The notes: generated by a model not told the origin, from the letters alone. Shown: positions 1 through 11,753, numbered from the stretch's first letter. The stretch is 64,000 nucleotides of DNA from Isoetes taiwanensis (GCA_021234155.1 JAJEKV010000397.1:62001-126000), one strand, 5' to 3'. Made by a program: numbers and translations.

Positions 1-264
1 GCAATAGGTTCATTAGCTAATCTTAGCATGCTCAAACCCCAAAAGTAGTCTTCAAATCCTCATTTGGACCTCCTAATAGGTCAGAATTGCCCAAGCCCAA
101 TAAATTTCTAAGTCATCCAAAAATTAGGGTTTTGCCCTCGTCTATAAATAAGACCCCCATTTTCCCACTTGACACCCTACAAGTTTATTCTTGACCCTTT
201 AGGCGATTTCCCGGCTCCCATAGGCGCTCCTGCATCTGTTTGCTAGTCACATCTTCCCCGAGCA
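1..264 (+). promoter_or_regulatory. Possible promoter with TATA box upstream of unrecognised coding region
   Basis: A TATAAATA box lies at 144-151, about 115 bases before the first ATG of the open frame at 265. The stretch between is pyrimidine-rich and free of long open frames, as a plant 5' leader would be. It could be a host promoter or the promoter part of a retroelement LTR; I found no second copy of it in the window, so an LTR is not shown. Confidence 0.35.
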
Positions 265-1808
265 ATGGCAATCACGACTTGGCGATGGACAAAACGGCCC
301 GGTGCATACGTTGAGACCAACGTCAACAACATCTTCCAGCTTTTCCGTAAAAAGAGATTGATGTCAAGCAACCTTGCACGCAACGCCAAAGATGTAGGCG
401 AAGTCTTAGCCGAGTTCCAAGCTAGGGTAGGTCGGCCCCTAGTACAGCTTCCCCTTATGCGGGCTATTTTGTTCCCCGCCCATCCCTTCAAGCAGCCTTG
501 GGTGACGTCCCGAACATTGCCAAGTATTTGACCAACAAGGCATGAGAGGTTGCCGGATTACATGGTCCCGGACGGTTAGCGGGACCAAGTATTTTACACC
601 GCCGCCTTGGCCATATTCCTCTCCCACCGTCTTTGAAAACCCAATGGGGAAACCTCTATTCCTCCCATGGAGGTGGACCCAATAGCATCCCCCGTTGGCA
701 GCACCGGATGCTTTTGCGATTACCGGGCGAGCAGGAGAAGGAAGAAACGAAGAAGAGGAATCGGACGAGGAAGAGTATAACGGAGCTCGACCCGAAGAAG
801 AATCCGCAAAGCGAAGAGGAGTTACACAACCTCGAAGCCGCCCAGACCCTCAAAGTCGCTCCCCACTAGGGCTAGGCATCACAAGCCTAGCCCCCATCCA
901 AGCCCCCATCATCATTGGTGATTGAGGAGTACCTACTCCTCACCGATATCGAATCTCCCGAATGCGGGGAGAGGGAGTTCCGCTTGACGAAGTTCTTTGC
1001 ACCAACCGGCGCAAACAACCCGGATTTGGACGACTTCATCGTCCGGGGAGTCTTAGACTTCCTGCTTCAAGTGAGAGAAGCCGACACCTATACCGGGGAG
1101 TCGACTTCGGACATCCGTGCCTATAGCAATATAAGGCAAATAATGGAAGCTCGAGAACGCCATCCGAGGAGGAGTTCTATGCCATCCAAGAACGGATGGA
1201 GATCCGTGACAAGACCACGAAAGCATCTTGATGCCGCTCCTCGACACCACCTCGCACAAGAGGAGCGGGGAATCGGCGTCATGCGCGAGTTTCATCGACA
1301 ATTAGAGACTACCAAGAAATCACCGAGGTAGAGGTCGATGAATACGCCCAGGGAAGGCATAGAGCGGGAGAGGCCAAGCAGGTGGAGAGTCATCAGCAAC
1401 ACACAATGACAGGTCGTTGAGGTACTACCTTCCCCTGCTGCTGGATGGTAGAATAGCGGTAATACACCGCGAAATTCAGTCCCCGGCTAAGAAGGAGTGT
1501 TTATGCTCATTGCACTCTCGGCTTTGGCATGCATGCTCGAATAGCTCGCAAGCGTCGACTCTGTTGTCTTAGTCAAGAGAGCGATGGCACTTTGACATCT
1601 TCGACTACGCCGTGCCCCCTACCGACGGGCGGGGAAGATTGGCGATGCCGCGGCCTACACCTCCGACCGCAGAGTAGAGGAATTGGTGACAGCCTTACAG
1701 GGCGGGACGTCAACCAATGTTCTTAGGAACTTGGGATGCTCGGTAGGAACGGCCCAAGTTAAGAAATTTCTAGAGGATAACCCATCCTACCGGCGACTTC
1801 AAGAGTAG
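265..1808 (+). pseudogene. Unrecognised coding region broken into several frames
   Basis: I do not recognise this gene. Sense-strand coding-like segments follow each other in different frames: 265-531 (opens MAITTWRW, rich in basic residues), about 633-925 (a highly charged Glu/Arg/Lys stretch), 915-1331 (acidic, with FFAPTGANNPDLDDFIV), and a last segment about 1632-1808 that reads YTSDRRVEELVTALQGGTS and ends at TAG 1806-1808. The order, the shared strand, the TATA box before it and an AATAAA soon after it suggest one ancestral gene with several frameshifts. A gag-like protein of a neighbouring retroelement is possible, but no zinc knuckle or other gag hallmark is seen. No function is proposed. 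Confidence 0.35.
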
Positions 1809-1852
1809 TTAAAATCTTGATCCCGGATGACTTGTATCTAAAAATATTATGT

Positions 1853-1858
1853 AATAAA
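1853..1858 (+). terminator. Poly(A) signal AATAAA
   Basis: AATAAA sits 45 bases after the stop at 1808, in an AT-rich stretch, and fits the 3' end of the preceding broken gene. The motif is short and could be chance. Confidence 0.3.
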
Positions 1859-1918
1859 AATTTGCTGATTGTATTTGGCTCCAAATATTTCGGCAAATAC
1901 ATAAATACAATAAAGTAA

Positions 1919-3213
1919 ATGAATCTAACCATAAGGCCATGGCCAACTGTGTATGCAGATAGGAAACAGAGAACGGTCGAACAAAACAGGAGGCCCATCA
2001 GAGACGAAGAAACCCCCGACAGGCAACAAATCCCAAGGAACCTGTTCGAGGCATTTGGTCCAATGTCTCCAAAAGAGGAGATGTCGCAAATGCGAACGGA
2101 AGTGGACCAGATAAAGGCTCTACTAGCGGCACAAGCATCATCCAGGCCGCAAACAACACCTCGAAAGTCGGGGAAGGATAAGAAGAGGAGTAAGAGAAGG
2201 AGGTCCCCTAGTACAGAAACCTCCGACTCAAGCTCGCTCTCGGACTCTGAGTCCGAGAAAGAGGCTGAGCAAGTGCCGGACCGTAGAGATGGCAGACAAA
2301 AGGACGCTAAGGCATTAGACTACCAGAAAAAGGTAGACTTCAAAGATTGGGCAACGATGGAAGGCCCGAAGCTTGAAAACAGCTCTCCGGCGAGAACAGT
2401 CATCAGGCTTGGAAGCAGAGGCATGGCTCGATGAGATGAGCAGTATGGCAACGCTTACTTTAATGAAAGACAAGGACAAAGGCGTGGTGGCAACACCTAA
2501 CTTGAAGAAAGCCGCGACGATCCGTGTGGAAGGCTTATGCCAAGGCCCATGGCTTAAGCAAGTAGATGGGTGCGATTCAAGAAGTTTTCTAAAGCCTTCA
2601 ATCGCCATTACGTTCCACCGGGAACACAAGTCCAACATGATGCGACAATTTTACAGATTGCAGCAAGGGTACAAAAACTTGATGCGTATACACCGAGGAG
2701 TTCATGAGACTAAGGTCAGATGTGCCGGTTGAGTGAAAAGCACGCAGCGGAGGGAGAGCTACATTGAAGGACCGAACTAAGAGATCCAGGAAACTTGTAA
2801 GGGCAATAGACCCCAAGGCCAGATCCGGGCGTAATCCAAAGCAATGGTTTGCAAGGATCGGGGGCCTCAAATAGTAGCAGAAAAACCGCATTACTACCAG
2901 GATAGAGGCAAAGCAATAGGGAGTTACAGCCCTAGGGCAGCCAGCCCAAGTCCAGCAAAATCCCCATATAGTGGCAAACTGGGGGAGACAAAGGGGAAAG
3001 GAAGCGGTGTGTCCTTCAAGAACAAGCAGAAGGGCCGAACTACTCAAAAGCAGATCCTTCTTACAAGCAATGCCCAAAGAAAAGAGGCAGGAGTGTATGG
3101 AGAAGCAGCTTTGCTTCAGATGCTTCCAACCAGGCCACAGAACGGCGAATTGCCCCTTCGTCATGAGCTCAGCGCTAGCGGAGTTGGGTGGATGGGACAC
3201 TCACCGACGATGA
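1919..3213 (+). pseudogene. gag: Gag of the chromovirus, with CCHC zinc knuckle
   Basis: The first open frame (1919-2434) gives a charged Lys/Arg/Ser-rich N-terminal region with a short helical, coiled-coil-like part (MSQMRTEVDQIKALLAAQ). The frame then shifts to 2373-2732, which reads AEAWLDEMSSMATLTLMKDK, the usual start of the retrotransposon gag core. A Lys-rich stretch leads to a zinc knuckle encoded at 3112-3153, CFRCFQPGHRTANC, a clean C-x2-C-x4-H-x4-C nucleocapsid motif. At least three frame changes are needed to read it through. Gag would form the particle that packages the RNA. Confidence 0.7.
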
Positions 3214-3649
3214 CGGGCAGGCGTATGGCGATTATATTGAGGGTGAGTGCCACATTTTTGCTGCTATAGATACAGAACAGGCAGAGAATCAGTATAGAGT
3301 AATTTCCACAATAGGGAAGGCCAAAACCAAGTCTTTCATAGTCCTAATAGACTCGGGAAGTAGCCACGACTTCGCCTCCCCAAGGATGGTCGACATGTTG
3401 AAGTTGAAACCCTTAAAGTCCAAACCAAGGCCCGTAATCTTGGCAAGCGGAGCAGTAAGACAAACGGCAGGGAAGAGGATCAATTTCGACATTGACTTGC
3501 CGGGAATTAATATCCCAATGGGGGCAGAAGTAATGGGGATCGGCAAGTACGACCTAATAATAGGAATGGAGTACCTTGGACCAGCAGGGGCTATCATTGA
3601 TTGTGGAGCGGAAGGTGACCCTCACAACGCCCGACGGCAAAGTTATTGA
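3188..3649 (+). pseudogene. Retropepsin-like aspartic protease of the chromovirus
   Basis: The open frame contains the active-site motif VLIDSGSSHDF (D-S-G) near 3345-3372 and the second conserved element DLIIGMEYLGPAGA near 3550-3590, which in Ty3/gypsy proteases is usually IIGMDWL. The order and the spacing of about 65 residues fit a retropepsin, which cleaves the Gag-Pol polyprotein. The frame overlaps gag and shifts again before RT, so it is a remnant of the polyprotein. Confidence 0.75.
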
Positions 3650-3883
3650 GATCAGGGTAAAAAGTTGCTCCCATCATGCGTGTATGTCTATTAAGAAGAA
3701 GCTGCTCAAGTCTATCAAGAGCGAGCAAGTAGCATATATCTTCAAACTTGAGATTGAAGAACCCGAAGCCGGAGGAAAGCAAAAGGAAGACAAAGTGCTC
3801 GACCAGCAAGTTGCCCAAGCAAATAGCCAACTTGATCGCGGAGTTCCACGATCTCTTCCCGGATGAGATCGGCGGCTTCCTCC

Positions 3884-5259
3884 TTACAGGGGAGTCGAGT
3901 GTGAAATAGCACTCGAACCAGAAGGAACCAAGCCGACGAGCAAGGCTCCATATAGAATGATGACGCAGGAACTGACGGAGCTGAAGAAGCAATTGCAGAA
4001 ATTGCTCGACCTAGGCTTCATTAGACCTAGCGTCTCACCATTTGGGGCACCCATTCTCTTTGTCAAGAAGAAGGATGGCAGCTTGAGGATGTGCATAGAT
4101 TACGACATAACCAAATAAGCACACCATCAAGAACAAGTACGCACTCCCCAGATCGGACGACTTGATGGATCAACTCCAAGGGGCAAAGGTCTTCTCCAAG
4201 ATCGACCTAAGGTCAGGTTACCACCAGATCAGGATAAAGGAAGAAGACGTCCACAAAATGGCTTTCAGGACCAGGTATGGGCATTACGAGTTCACGGTAA
4301 TGCCATTTGGGCTATCAAATGCCCCAGCTACGTTCACGAGACTCATGAACGACATCTTCAGAGAATTCTTGGACACCTTCGTGATAGTATTCTTCGACGA
4401 CATTCTGGTGTATAGCAGATCCATTGAAGAACATGAACAACACATAAGAAAGGTGCTTGAGAAGTTGAAGAGGCATCAGTTGTATGCCAAGTTGTCGAAG
4501 TGCCACTTCGCAATAGAGAAGGTGGAATACCTCGGTCATGTGATTTCAGTAGAAGGAATCTCGACGGATCCCGCCAAGATTGAAGCAGTGATCCAATGGC
4601 CAACACCAAAGAACGCCCACGAGGTTAGAAGTTTCCGCGGCAAAGGTGGTATTACAGAAGTTTGTGAAGAACCGCAAAAGATAGCAGCCCCACTAACAGA
4701 CTTGACGAAGGCGGAAAAGGTGAAAAATTGGGCAGACCATTGGCTTAAGAAAGCCCAAGCAGGATTTGAATTGTTGAAGGAAGCTTTGACAACCGCCCCC
4801 ATCTTGACTCTGCCAGACCCGGAGAAGGACAAGCTAGTGGCGACAGACGCAAGTAAGATAGCCACAGGTGCAGTGCTCATGCAAGAAGAGCGGGTAATAG
4901 CATATGACTCCAGGAAGATGAACGATGCCGAGACACGCTACCCGACGCACGATCAGGAATTGCTTGCAGTTGTCAGGGCGTTAAGAATCTGGAGGCACTA
5001 TCTCTTAGGAAGGAAGTTCCAGTTGGACACGGATCACCAGAGCCTCCAATATGTATTCATGCAACCACACCTTAACCTGAGGCAGCGAAGGTGGATGGAG
5101 TTTCTCGAAGAGTATGACTTTGATATAGTCTACAAGCCTGGGAAGCTTAATGTGGTAGCAGATGCACTTTCAAGGCATCCACCGACAATTAGAGTGCATT
5201 GCAATGCAATTTCGACGCCTCCGGCGATTTCGGGAAGAAGATTGAAGAAACGTTGTTAA
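3884..5259 (+). pseudogene. Reverse transcriptase and RNase H of the chromovirus
   Basis: The N-terminal RT part (about 3884-4105) reads [20 protein letters not shown] and ends with SLRMCIDY. After a frameshift near 4105 the long frame 4162-5259 carries [17 protein letters not shown], the [11 protein letters not shown] motif and the catalytic FFDDILVYS (Y/F-x-D-D box) at about 4390-4420. RNase H follows, with [15 protein letters not shown] near 4840, the DHQSL motif near 5035 and the closing NVVADALSR near 5150. Apart from the frameshift, all the catalytic blocks I looked for are readable. It would copy element RNA into DNA in the particle. Confidence 0.85.
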
Positions 5260-5380
5260 CGGATGTGGACTTCAAAGAAGTATGGGCAAGCTTGTGCAAG
5301 GAAGCGAGAAACGGATAAGGAGAGGGAAACTTTCAAAATTTTAAGAAGGAAGGTAACCTTACGTACCATAAGAACAAGTT

Positions 5381-6310
5381 GTGCGTGCTCGAATCATCCG
5401 AGTAAGAAAGTTGATCCTCCACGACACCCACAACAGCCCGATAGCTGGCCACGCCAGATTCATGAAGACATACTTCAAAGTGCGTAGCAGCTATTATTGG
5501 CCAGGAATGAAGAAGCAGATAGCTCGCCACATCAAGGAATGTGGCTATGTCGAAACGAAGGCGTAACGGCTTCAATTCTAGGTGCATTAGAACCATTAGC
5601 GGTGCCAAACGCTAAGTGGGAGGTCGTCGGCATGGACTTCATAACAGGGCTCCCAAGGGCGATGAAGAGGTAAGGACGCCTTTGATGGTGCGTGGATCGA
5701 CAAGTTGTCGAAGATGGCCCATTTTGTGCCTTGCAGGACCATGGACACAGCTATGGATACGGCAAAGCTCTTCACCAAAGAAATCTTCAGGCTCCATGGC
5801 ATGCCAAGGGAAATTATATCCGACCGAGATCCGAAGTTCATCAGTGCCTTTTGGCAGGACCTCTTTGCAACGATTCAGACGAAGCTATCCATGAGCACGG
5901 CCTATCATCCCGTGACGGATGGGCAAGCGAGCGTACCAATAGAATATTGGAGGATATGCTACTTAAACTATGTCCGAACAAGCAAGGTATGTGGGAAGAA
6001 TTTATTCACTTGGTGGGTTTGCATACAATAGCACCCAAAGGAATCATCCCAAATGTCGCCGTTCATGATCAACTACGGCTACCAATGCCTAACCCCGGAC
6101 ACTTGGCACAACCCGTGTCAAAAGTGGAAGTTCGCGAGCAAATGTTGGCTTACATCGGCGGCATTTCGTAGAAGAAGTTCGAGGGTATCTTCTCGCAGCA
6201 AGAAGCCGACAAAAGAGCATCGCCGACAAACATCGGACAGTCAGAGAGTTCCAAGTTGGAGGAGATGATGTATGGCTAAAGATCAAGGTAAAGCAGGCGA
6301 AGCTCCGCAT
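5381..6310 (+). pseudogene. Integrase of the chromovirus, broken
   Basis: The zinc-binding N-domain is readable at 5381-5566 (LHDTHNSPIAGHARF, then YYWPGMKKQIARHIKEC), but the second Cys of the HHCC set is replaced (CGYVETKA, where CxxCQ is expected). The catalytic core is spread over three frames: first Asp in VVGMDFITGLP near 5630, second in EIISDRDPKFISAFW near 5815-5850, and the Glu in SERTNRILEDMLL near 5925-5960, which lies in another frame. All three DDE acids are thus present but not in one frame. It would insert the cDNA into chromosomes. Confidence 0.75.
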
Positions 6311-6317
6311 CGGAAAT

Positions 6318-6818
6318 TGTAAGAAGCTTGCTCCAAGGTGGGCGGGACCCTTCAGAATAATCCAAAGAGTAAGTAACCAATCCTACAAGCTAGACTTGCC
6401 AGCACACTTAAAGATCCACAAAGTCTTCCACGTGAGTTTGCTGAAGAAGCACACTCCCAATCCAGATGAAGTCCTGGACACTCCAACGATGTTGGAAATG
6501 ACAGAAGAGCAGATAGAAATAGTTTCAGAACTAATTCTTGATAAAGCGTTCAAGAAAACAAGGAGATCGGAGTTTCTCCAATACTTGGTCAAGTGGAAAC
6601 ACTTGCCGATGGAAGACGCGACATGGGTACTTAAAAGAGATCCGATAAAGCAAGTACCTACAGTTTATGGAGCAATGGGATGGCAAGGTCATCTCCAAGA
6701 AATCGGCTCGAGGCATGTCGATCTGTGTAGATTTATAGCTTGCATAGTTAAGTATAATATGCAACCTATGAGGTATGGGTTGCATGCGTTGTTACCGATG
6801 ATGAGATCACTACGGTGA
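6318..6818 (+). pseudogene. Integrase C-terminus with chromodomain
   Basis: The frame 6396-6818 opens with HLKIHKVFHVSLLKKHTPNP, the usual end of the GPY/F module, and the preceding bases read WAGPFRIIQRV. It continues to a chromodomain: ILDKAFKKTRRSEFLQYLVKW, then KHLPMEDATWV. The aromatic YLVKWK and ATWV positions fit chromoviral chromodomains, which are thought to guide insertion into heterochromatin. The tail after about 6650 has no recognisable motif and may be read-through. Confidence 0.75.
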
Positions 6819-7357
6819 TCTCTAGGACGTGGTGTAATGTCAATGTAGGCATGACCGCGGTTCCGCTTGGAAAGTCTACTGGCCCTCCGGAAGTAGACGA
6901 CCTCGAGAGAGATAAGAGGTCATTCAGAAATGCATTGATAGGGAAAGCACCTCTAGCCAATGCCTACGGGGAGGACACCATCCTTCACGCTCCATATACG
7001 AGAAGGACTCTATCCTCCACGCTGGGCAACTAAAGGTGTAGGCATGAGCGCCATATAGGCATTATAGGGCGCTGTCTCCACGGCCACGATGGAAGAAGCA
7101 TCCTCTTCCTACGCCGGGAGATTAGCCATGCATTCATGTAGATAGTTGGGGTGGTTCCCTTATAACCAAATTTATAAATAATTAAAAATTGGTACTAACG
7201 TAGTATTGACCTGCAGGCCAATAGAGTGCTCCAGAGGGCTAGGAGGTCGAGCTACGAAGACTTGCAACACAAATTTTGTTGTAATAAGCACAGTTTCATT
7301 AAATATGGACAATACCTTGAATTGTGGACTTTTTATAAAACAGACGCTTCGATAACA
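6819..7357. other. Non-coding stretch between the chromovirus and the DUF7869-like gene
   Basis: No gene is seen. The stretch is mixed GC up to about 7130 and AT-rich after it. It probably contains the end of the gypsy element (3' UTR or LTR), but no matching copy of it was found upstream of gag. Confidence 0.4.
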
Positions 7358-10213
7358 CTAACATACATCCCCGGCAAGTGCCGCATATGCTTCTGCAACA
7401 AGCGTAGGAATCTTGACAGTGTTTGGTAGCTTCTTCTTATTCGAAGGACTCCAAGCGTAGTCGATACTCTCTATCTCAATGCGGTCACTAGCAGTCGTCG
7501 GCCTCCATCTCTTCTTCCAACAATTGACATAGTTGGCTGGGAACACCTGGTTCCTAACAGGGACAGGCTCCCACCAAGTGACCTGGATAGTCTCGAAGTT
7601 GTCTTTCTTATCATCCATTTGGGGTTCCTCTGTAGCATACCCTAGCCATGTTGGGCACAAGACATCATCAGGGCGCGCCAATACAAACATGCCCTTCTTC
7701 AAATCCTTGAAAGGATTGAATTCTGGTACGGGCTTATCCTTCAATGGACCAACATAAGCAGGAGTGATGGTTGCAATCGGCTCCACCACAGCCACCACAT
7801 CAGGTACGTCAAGTCTATCTTGCCTAGTGCGCGGCCAAAAGTCCTCGTAAGGACCTTCCGCGTTGATGATGTTACCCAGATGCTCCAAGAGTCCCATCCA
7901 ATATTCAATTGTCGCCATGAATTGTGTTGTATATTTGGCCGTCTCTGGTGTGCCCTTCTTGTTCGTCGAGCATGCGACCCAATGGAGGATATGCTTATGG
8001 ATCCTTGTTTCGAGCTGACCAATGTCTTTCACCGCACTCTTAGGTGCTAGCATCTTCGAATTTCCAGATGGCATTAGGGGTTTTCCATCCTCTCCTTCTT
8101 TCCACATTCTTATTCCACCAGCAGGTAGCCAATCCACGAACGTTGGACGAGCCTTATGGTACATGACAGGCCAGTCACCATTCATAGCAAACCTAAAGGT
8201 CAGAGGCTCAGTGTGACCAGTCAATCTATCTTCCCCATCAGGGATATACCCTTCTATGAAACCTTTCCAACTGAACCTTATGAACAAGATATAACATCGG
8301 GCGTGTTGAGATTGCACGTATGAAATTCATACAACAACTCGGGCATGGTTAGCACTTCGGCTTTCTTCAAGGTAGATGAAAAATTACCAAACATAGCATC
8401 TATATCATCATGTGTATGGCCAGGCATCATAAAACCTAACTCAATCTCCTCGAAAACACCCAGATATACAAGGTATGAAAGATATGAGAATACATACCTA
8501 TTTTGTTTTGTCCGGGATGCATTGTCTAGTTGCAACATCAATTTGCGAGGGAGGCGCTTCAATGAGGGTCCCTCAGGTTGAGGGATGGCAACGGGGATGC
8601 TCTTCCCAGACAGCGACAACTTGGACGCTAGCGCGGTGGTGTCACGTAAGGCCCTTGCCCAATCTGGGACTGATGGATCAGACTGTGCAAGATGGCCTCC
8701 TGCAAACTCATTAGGCAGCTCCAACCTTTTCAGAATACTATTCAAAGGAACCTACATGGAAGTTGGAGTCGCCCCCCCACGGATCCAAAGTAAAATTTCC
8801 ATAGCACCCTCTCCCATGGCCGTGGGTAAGTGCACCTGTCAATGAAGTCTTTAGCTTATCTAGTCTCCAAAGGGACTTCACGGAATCGAACAACTTTGGA
8901 ATCATAGTCTTTGCCTGATCCATTTTGTCGTGAATGATACATACAAAGTCTCGAGGATGCCTGTGGGATAACAGTCTCCATGACCAGTACTGGGTGCGAC
9001 ATGATTGCTCTAGTCGATGTGCCCTTCTCGATCATGCAATATTCTCCTTTCAGCCTCATCCTTGGTCTTCAACAGCCTTCGCGATGCGGATAACCTCGCA
9101 AGTGTCACACTTGGAGAATGCATTCTTCTTAGCAATACTGACGTCCTTGAAGCTACGTCTCCACGTCCTATGAAATCCTGTCGGAGATACCTTCTTGCCT
9201 GTGAGTGCCATCACTTCAGCGTTGACCTCTTCGAGAATGCATGTCTTCGTAAACATAGCAGGCAACTTCCTCACGTTTTCTCGAATCCCATCATCATTCC
9301 TCCTGCTACGGTGTGGTAAGGATTCACAATTTTCCTTCACAAACATGGAAAAAATAGCCTCTGAGGCCAAGGTCGCCGCACGTGCTTTCATCGTGCCTGA
9401 ATTGCCATGCTCAGCCTTTCGAGCACCGGAGCGGAATTCTGCCTTCCACTTGAGATACCCCGACTTTGAAATCCCAAGACCAAGGTACCAAGCTCTCTCA
9501 CAGACACTGACGCCTTGCAAGACTAGCCGATGTACCCTTCTACCCTTCATATTGTTGCCTAACATATCATACACAAAAGTGGTCCTGTCACTCGATTTCA
9601 TGGCGAAGAAATCCTTTCGCATGTTTATAGCTTGATCCCTACTGAATTTCTCACAACATCTCTGTTTGCAACACATGGTCTTCCTATACCTCAAGATGGC
9701 TTCATTGGTTGTTAGCCGATCTATCTTTGGAGGCTTTGATGCTTTCTTTTTTGGCCGAGAATGGAAGGTGTATTTACGCTTCTCAAATCTTGCGGATGCT
9801 TTCTCAAGCTCCGAAGCTTCCCTGGCTCGACGTGGTATCATCTTCGTTAATCGGTGTTGCACTTAAAATTTCCGACACCTTCACCCCACAAACCCTAACT
9901 AGATCATTATTCCACCTCAAAAGCATGCCCACTTTAGGTATTGTCAAACATGCCCGACACGGAAGTTCACCTCTGCAGGGGGGGGAAAGCCTTCGATGCC
10001 AGAACACTCCCTACGGTCTTCATACCCAAGGCGGTCACATCTTCGCATCATGCGGACCAATTGAAGGATAAAAATCCCTTCATTTGCGGGGATGGCAGCA
10101 CAAGAGTGATAAATTTCGCGATCGGTCTCGGTAGTGTGTGTACCGGTTAGCGACATAGTGTCTCTGTTGCTTCCCACTTTCATTTGTCTTTTGGATGTTG
10201 ATGGCACGTCCAC
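7358..10213 (-). pseudogene. DUF7869-like DDE-type gene, frame-broken, likely transposon-derived
   Basis: Four minus-strand segments form one protein of roughly 900 residues with few frameshifts. 10213-9944 (opens MDVPSTSKRQ) with 10007-9804 is the variable N-terminus. 9862-9056 is basic and Cys-containing (TMCCKQRCCEKFSRDQAIN; later SKCDTCEVIRIAKA). 8923-8738 opens with DKMDQAKTMIPKL. 8745-8278 carries LMLQLDNASRTKQNRYVFSY and GFMMPGHTHDDIDAMFGNF. The last two are the hallmarks I associate with DUF7869 (D-x-M-D-Q, LDN, GHTHEDID), whose acidic residues suggest an RNase H-fold, DDE-like nuclease. The C-terminal part (8317-7358) holds GMFVLARPDDVLCPTWLGY and IEIESIDYAW, a possible chromatin-reader-like tail. 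Family membership is from memory; the nuclease role is inference. No terminal repeats were found. Confidence 0.65.
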
Positions 10214-10620
10214 GACATTGGAGTCGTGAACATCACTTTCCCTCCAGGAGAATGAAGGAACCCAGCCTCACCTAAGGTTCTTGCATAACGGAGTAGGCCA
10301 ACGAGAGAACATGATGCCCCTCAAACACGGCTAGAACACCAACACTCACAAGTCCATTTGGGATGTCTTTAAAGTGGCATCTCTCCCCTGGCTCCTATGG
10401 CTCCTTTGGCAGGCTGCCCGGTAGTCTTTGAATAGGTACACCTCCGCACAAAAAAAAAAATGAATCCGTTCAAGAGCAAAGTTTTAGCAGATGGTCCTTA
10501 GCTTAGGTGAAATTGGGCGGGTGCCCAATTTGCTCCCTTTTCTAATGGTTCTTGGGAGGTGAAATTGGGCACCCGCCCAATTTCCTCCCTGCTTTAATCA
10601 GATAGACCATTACATAGAAA
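10214..10620. other. Non-coding stretch upstream of the DUF7869-like gene
   Basis: No open frame of note. It holds an A-run at about 10449-10459 and, from about 10500, the first copies of the AAATTGGGC...GCCCAATTT palindromic unit that fills the inverted repeat that follows. The upstream part should include the promoter of the minus-strand gene, but I see no clear TATA box. Confidence 0.4.
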
Positions 10621-11304
10621 GAGTAACTATGTATGGGTAGATAGACCCTTACATAGAAAAAGTAACTATGTATCATTTATGTATAGCACCCGTGATAGAA
10701 AAAATTGGGCGGTGCCCAATTACAACTGCTAAGGACCACTACAAGGAGCAAATTGTAGCCCAATTTCATCCGCTAAGAAACAGCGGTGCAAATTGGGTGG
10801 TGCCCAATTACAACGCTAGGACCACTACAAAGGAGCAAATTGGAGCCAGCCCAATTTCATCTGTAGAAAAGGCGCAACAGGTAGCAAATTGGTAAGCCCA
10901 ATTTCAACTCGAAAACCACCGCAACAGTGAGCAAATTGGGCGGTTGGCCATTTTCAACTCCTAAAGTTTACTACAACAGGGATCCAATTGGGCTGTTGTA
11001 GTGGTATTCGAGTTGAGAAATTTCACGTCAAGGTGTTCCTTAGCAGGTGAAAGGGCTGGCTACAAATTTGCTCCCCGCTGCGCTGGTCTTCGTGGGAGTT
11101 GAAATTGGGCACCCACCCAATTTGCTACCTGTTGCAGTCTTTCTTAGCAGATGAAATTGGGCGGGCGCCCAATTTGCTCCTTGTAGTGGTCCTTAGCAGT
11201 TGTAATTGGGCACCCGCCCAATTTGCCATCACAGGGTGCTATACATAAATGATACATAGTTACTCTTTCTATGTAAGGGTCTATCTGCCCATACATAGTT
11301 GCTC
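10621..11304. repeat. Long inverted repeat (foldback) built of GGGC/GCCC palindromic units
   Basis: The left end (10621 on, with GTAACTATGTATGGG, then CATTTATGTATAGCACC) is repeated in reverse complement at the right end (to 11304) with high identity over at least 140 bases. Shared blocks include TACAACTGCTAAGGACCACT (plus at 10721-10740; its complement near 11183-11202). Between the arms the unit AAATTGGGCGGTGCCCAATT recurs about every 60-80 bases in both orientations. The turning point is near 10980-10992, where ACTACAACAG and CTGTTGTAGT face each other. The whole could fold into a hairpin of about 340 bp per arm. It may be a foldback-type transposon; no target duplication was found. Confidence 0.8.
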
Positions 11305-11753
11305 AGGAATCAAACTAGGCACCCACCCTACTTGGCCCTGCACATCTACCTGGGTATGAAATCGATTTGCTAACCCAGCTGGAATGAAATTTGGCCATTC
11401 GCATCTACCTGGGGTGTCTAACTGGGTTGTAACCAGGACAGCTTCCATGCTACCCCAGATAGAATGTAGGCTACATCAGTTATGTTGGGGGACCCAGGAC
11501 ATACATCTCAAACTTCTATTTATTTCTCAAATCTTCTCATCAATAATGTTCTATACCAATCCAGGCATCTTAAAATCCGCATCTATAGCAATGTGGCAAA
11601 TAATAAACGTATGAACGGAAAGAAATTTACCTTTGGTGAATCGCACGCCATCCGCTGAACAAGTAGCCGCCCAAGAATGTGGGAGAACGAAATACTTAGT
11701 CGCTCCGCTTCCGTGAGAGAAATTCAAAATTCAATTCTCCCACTAGAGTTTGA
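11305..11753. other. Non-coding stretch with short local duplications
   Basis: No gene is seen. A short block is repeated (GCATCTACCTGGG at about 11342 and 11400, each followed by CTAAC-type sequence), and the 3' half is AT-rich. I see no further structure. Confidence 0.4.

Larger units (their letters stand above)
1919..6818 (+). mobile_element. Ty3/gypsy retrotransposon of chromovirus type, degenerate
   Basis: Gag, aspartic protease, reverse transcriptase, RNase H, integrase and a C-terminal chromodomain follow one another on the plus strand, which is the order of Ty3/gypsy chromoviruses. The coding region is broken by frameshifts between gag and protease, at about 4105 inside RT, at about 5260 after RNase H and several times in integrase, so this copy cannot make a full polyprotein. 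I could not pair two LTRs: neither 1-1900 nor 6820-7430 contains a convincing matching copy, and no primer-binding site was seen before gag. The limits given are those of the coding body only; the true element is longer or has lost its LTRs. Confidence 0.85.

Noticed and set aside
6819-7430. 3' LTR of the chromovirus
   Set aside because: No matching sequence was found upstream of its gag, so an LTR cannot be supported.
10500-11260. CRISPR-like regular repeats
   Set aside because: The units are palindromic and alternate in orientation within a large foldback, with no equal-length spacers; the genome is a plant nuclear genome.
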